From Odontesthes bonariensis (lineage: Eukaryota; Chordata; Actinopteri; Atheriniformes; Atherinopsidae), in the NCBI RefSeq assembly GCF_027942865.1, contig NC_134510.1:31142163-31206162 (forward strand): DNA of 64,000 nucleotides, written 5' to 3'. Made by a program: the position numbers and the translations under genes. The notes under the pieces were generated by a model that was not told the origin of the DNA, searched no databases, and saw only the letters and a list, made by a program, of their open reading frames with translations. This document shows, in pieces, positions 60,755 through 64,000 of the stretch (position 1 is the stretch's first letter; each line of letters starts with the position of its first letter).

Positions 60755-62640
60755 TGCTGTTAGAGTAAACTGCTGCTGCTGTTGAAAATCTGATCTCATA
60801 GCCTACCAGGAAATGTGTTCAACTTCCTCTACAATCTAGACTGTATCAGTGTTAGACCTCCACCTGGTGGACAAAGCTTTTCAAACTTTTCCCTAAGAGT
60901 TTATAATATTTCTATAGACAAATGCAAACAACATGGGATACCGCATGTTTAATCTGTTTCTTTCATCTTTACTCAACCAAAAGAAAGATATTATCAATCT
61001 GATTTCATTTCTCCAGAGGTCAAAGGAATGCTGCAAATTATCACATGCTGCTATTAAAATGTGTCTTGTTTATCATTACTGTAAATACACAACATGAATT
61101 GAACTTTTTTTTTTAACTGTCTCCCTAGTTCTTCTGAGAAAGTGACCAGCGAAGCATGGTGAACGCTGAACTTCCTGATTCTTCATTTTATGACGCTGTC
61201 CTGACCGCTTCCATTTTCCATGCTCAGCTGCAGCTCTCTAATCTGTTACATCTTTCAGTTACCTGCTCTTTTTTTGTTTCTTAATGGCTCAGTTGTTTTT
61301 CTCTTTCCTCTCTCATCTCATACGGCTACCCGCAATGAATGTAGTGTTGTTGTAGGTTTCCCTCTTTGTTGTCGACAATCCTTCTCAAAGAGAATACGGG
61401 TTTTACTTTATAATACTGTAAGGTTTTGACCTTAGTATGTAAAGTACCTTGTTAGATATTATCTAACACAATATTAATAAAATTCAGTATGACTGAATGA
61501 AGTAGTGAATCAATTAAATCAAGTAGTAAATCAATCATAAACAGCTATAATTAGTGCATAAAGCTCTACAAAAGGCAGTAAATCGAACAGCCAAAACGTT
61601 AAGGCATTAATGAATCCGTAATAATGATCCAGAGGCATATTTCATTCCAAAATTTAGCTTAATAATTACTTACATGTCTCTTTTGACAGTCAATCCACTG
61701 ATTAGTTGAACTGTTTCTTTTTATACATTTTGGATTTTTTAGCATTCCCAATTTTGTCTATGAATAATATTTTGACAGCCACAGATTTCTCACAAAAAAT
61801 ATGCAGTCATGTTACAACATCTGTTAATAGTGACAAGATGTAATAAAAATGTAATTAAACATCATTATTGGCCATATGATCCTTATTTCTTGAAGTTAAA
61901 CATCAGCAACAGTGTGCTAAAAGTGAAAGAATTCCCACAGAAGGACAGTGTTCCTGTTCATTCATTTTTTTAATCTGACATTTGGCACAGGACTGCTTAT
62001 CACGTTCGACATTTGGCAAAGTCAAGTTTGGTGGTCCAAGGGGTTTGATTATGTAGCTGAGTATTCCCATCCAAACTAATGATGTTTTAAAATACTTTAC
62101 TTTTAATCTTATGCTTCATATTAAGGTCGATTCAGTCAGATTTTTAAAATAAATCTAGTTTTACCTTCAGTGTGCATTTTGGGTCCTCTCTCCTCGCCGC
62201 CGCCTCCACTTGTTCAACTCTTCAAGACTTCAACCTTGCAAACCTTATTATCGAACTAAAAAATTTACTAGTAGACCGATAACTTTACATACTGGTGACC
62301 TGCCCTGGGTTTGCCCTGCTTCTATGGCAATGACTCATGGAAACGGCTCTAGCCCCCATCACCATCACTAAAGAGACCTAGAAAAAAAGCACTGTCTTGT
62401 TGAGTCAAAAGAATTCTGCCTGCTGTCAATTTCAGTATTATAATGACAACCAGTCAAATACATATAATGAGAGGAAAATGAAGGGAAATCCTCTTGCAAA
62501 ATCCATTTTCAGTTTAAATATTGTGCTGGTTTCATGACACAACCTGCTTAAACAAGACAAACATTTGCAGAAACACATATTCTGTGCATATGAAAGTCTC
62601 TTGTAATCACCCACTTTCTTACAGCTCAGATAAGACAAAA
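60755..62640. other. Intergenic DNA upstream of the unrecognised gene
   Basis: I see no coding exon. The segment just upstream of 60754 (GTAAACTGCTGCTGCTGTTG on the opposite strand) should contain the promoter, but no clear TATA or CCAAT box was found. Confidence 0.4.
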
Positions 62641-62644
62641 AATA

Positions 62645-62995
62645 TTTCACAAAGGGATAGTTCACCTCTTTTGACATGAAGCTGTATGACACCTCATATT
62701 ATCAATATCGTGCATGTACATTTTCTTACCCCCTGCTGCGTCCTGTGAGCCGAATTCCAGCCTCGTTTTGGTGTTGACGAAGGTAGTCCGGCTAGTTGGC
62801 CGGGGGAACAAAAAAAAAAGCGCGTTTTGCTTCAGAACTCACAATCGCTTGGCGCTATTTTCTCTCCCTTCGTATCACTGCGTGCTGCCACCTGCCAACA
62901 GCCGCGCCTGTTACGGTGTTTGCTGCTCGGAAGCAGGGGACTGCTCGGTCTGCACCCTAAAACAGGCGCGGCTGTCGGCGCAATGACTGAGATTC
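62645..62995. repeat. Possible dispersed fish repeat with GC-rich core
   Basis: AAAGGGATAGTTCACCTCTT at the left is a start shared by common teleost repeats. It is followed by a GC-rich block (62720-62990) unlike its AT-rich flanks. The right end is unclear, and the block's open frames (MYIFLPPAA...) have no recognised domain. Confidence 0.4.
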
Positions 62996-62999
62996 ATAA

Positions 63000-64000
63000 A
63001 AGAAAACCATAGATACTTGTCTCTTTATTAATCAGCTGAAAACACTGACTAAGTACATTTCTGGCTTTGTATGTACACATAGTTTCAGTCATGAAACTAC
63101 ACACAGTTTTATGCATTTTTGCTCTGCATCTGAGTCCATTAGAACACTTTTGATACAGAGGCCATGCTCAATAGGAGTATTCCTACTAAAATGCTCATCG
63201 ACAATACTTACTACTACCAGTAGTAAAAATCAGCTGCTGTTCCCCTCAAGATGATGAAAGAAATTAAATGTATTAGGGACTAAATCAATTAGCCAATCCT
63301 GTTTAGAGCAATTGAGAAAATGAAATTTTACAAGGCCTTATATATATATACATCATGTATATATATATGATGCAAGTTACTTAAAGTACAGACAAATGCC
63401 GCCATAGTACTGTACTTTTACAGAGTACAGAGAACAGACATCTATTGTGTCATTTTCTGTTAAAACCTTTGTGAGCAGCCATGATCAGTTTGGAGGCCAA
63501 AGTTTTTGGTGCTGCTGGTCTGTGGTCCGTTAATCAGAGGTAAAATCTTTTTTAATGACTAGATTAAGCTTTTTTTTAAGCACTAAAGCTTTCTAGCCAT
63601 TTTTGTTGAAAAAGTGTTCATTTCTTGTGGTTTGTGGTGCCTGACCCTAAACTACTTGCGCGACTATCATTTATTGTTTTCTTTTATATTTAGTTTCAAA
63701 GCTACAAATACAATTCCAAATCTTACCACATAAGCAGCCTAAATACAAATTCAAAATTATAAATAGATTACCACTCAAGCAAATGTGTTGTGTTTGCACC
63801 TTCTCCATCCTGTCCACCACCACCGAAACAACCAGCAACATACTGGGCTGCAATGTTCCATCCTCAAATATACGATGAATATGGCCAACATGAAATGCCC
63901 TAAAGCCCGCCTTTTCTCTTTATTTCACCCTGATGTATGTCTCTTTTCCTTTATTTTATATTGTGTTTGCACCTGTTTCTGAGGATGGTGACTGCTGGCT
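63000..64000. other. Non-coding right edge
   Basis: No gene is seen. A TATATATACATCATGTATATATA palindrome lies near 63340-63372. Confidence 0.45.

Noticed and set aside
1..64000. CRISPR arrays, operons, phage or bacterial systems
   Set aside because: No regular spaced repeats and no prokaryotic gene layout. This is vertebrate DNA.

Overview
This window is from a ray-finned (teleost) fish genome. The genes are split into short exons with GT-AG introns, the DNA is AT-rich, and the interspersed repeats are typical of teleosts: L2-, L1- and Rex3-like LINE fragments, Tc1 and Tigger DNA transposons, TTAA-flanked MITE-like elements, SINE-like repeats and CA/AT microsatellites. Identifications rest on protein motifs recognised by eye and on manually checked splice phases. 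No database search was run.

All recognised genes lie on the minus strand. From gene 5' to 3' (right to left) the order is: (1) an unrecognised eight-exon gene at 55900-60754, predicted 316 residues, with a long cytoplasmic-type tail, two hydrophobic segments and a cysteine-rich region between them; (2) LSR (lipolysis-stimulated lipoprotein receptor, angulin-1), 11 coding exons at 38725-53708, frame intact, 624 residues; (3) a 21 kb stretch with no convincing coding gene but with repeats, a promoter-like island near 36.3 kb and candidate non-coding exons; (4) MAG (myelin-associated glycoprotein, Siglec-4), 10 coding exons at 8782-17263, frame intact, 649 residues; (5) two isolated Siglec-type exons near the left edge, one V-set with the sialic-acid arginine and one degraded C2-set.

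The order LSR, MAG, Siglec/CD22-like in one orientation matches human chromosome 19q13 (LSR, USF2, HAMP, MAG, CD22), except that no USF2 or HAMP exons are visible here. The genes are not an operon. LSR belongs to epithelial tricellular junctions and lipoprotein uptake, while MAG and the Siglec fragments belong to sialic-acid recognition in glia and leukocytes. What they share is ancient linkage.

The introns hold most of the mobile DNA: a 928 bp near-perfect palindrome in MAG intron 4; a Tigger/pogo element carrying a second inverted-repeat element in LSR intron 4; a Tc1 relic carrying a tiny TTAA MITE in LSR intron 9; and an L2 LINE fragment in LSR intron 7. I found no CRISPR array, prokaryotic gene, or confident tRNA or rRNA gene. 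The best candidate for something undescribed is the gene at 55.9-60.8 kb.
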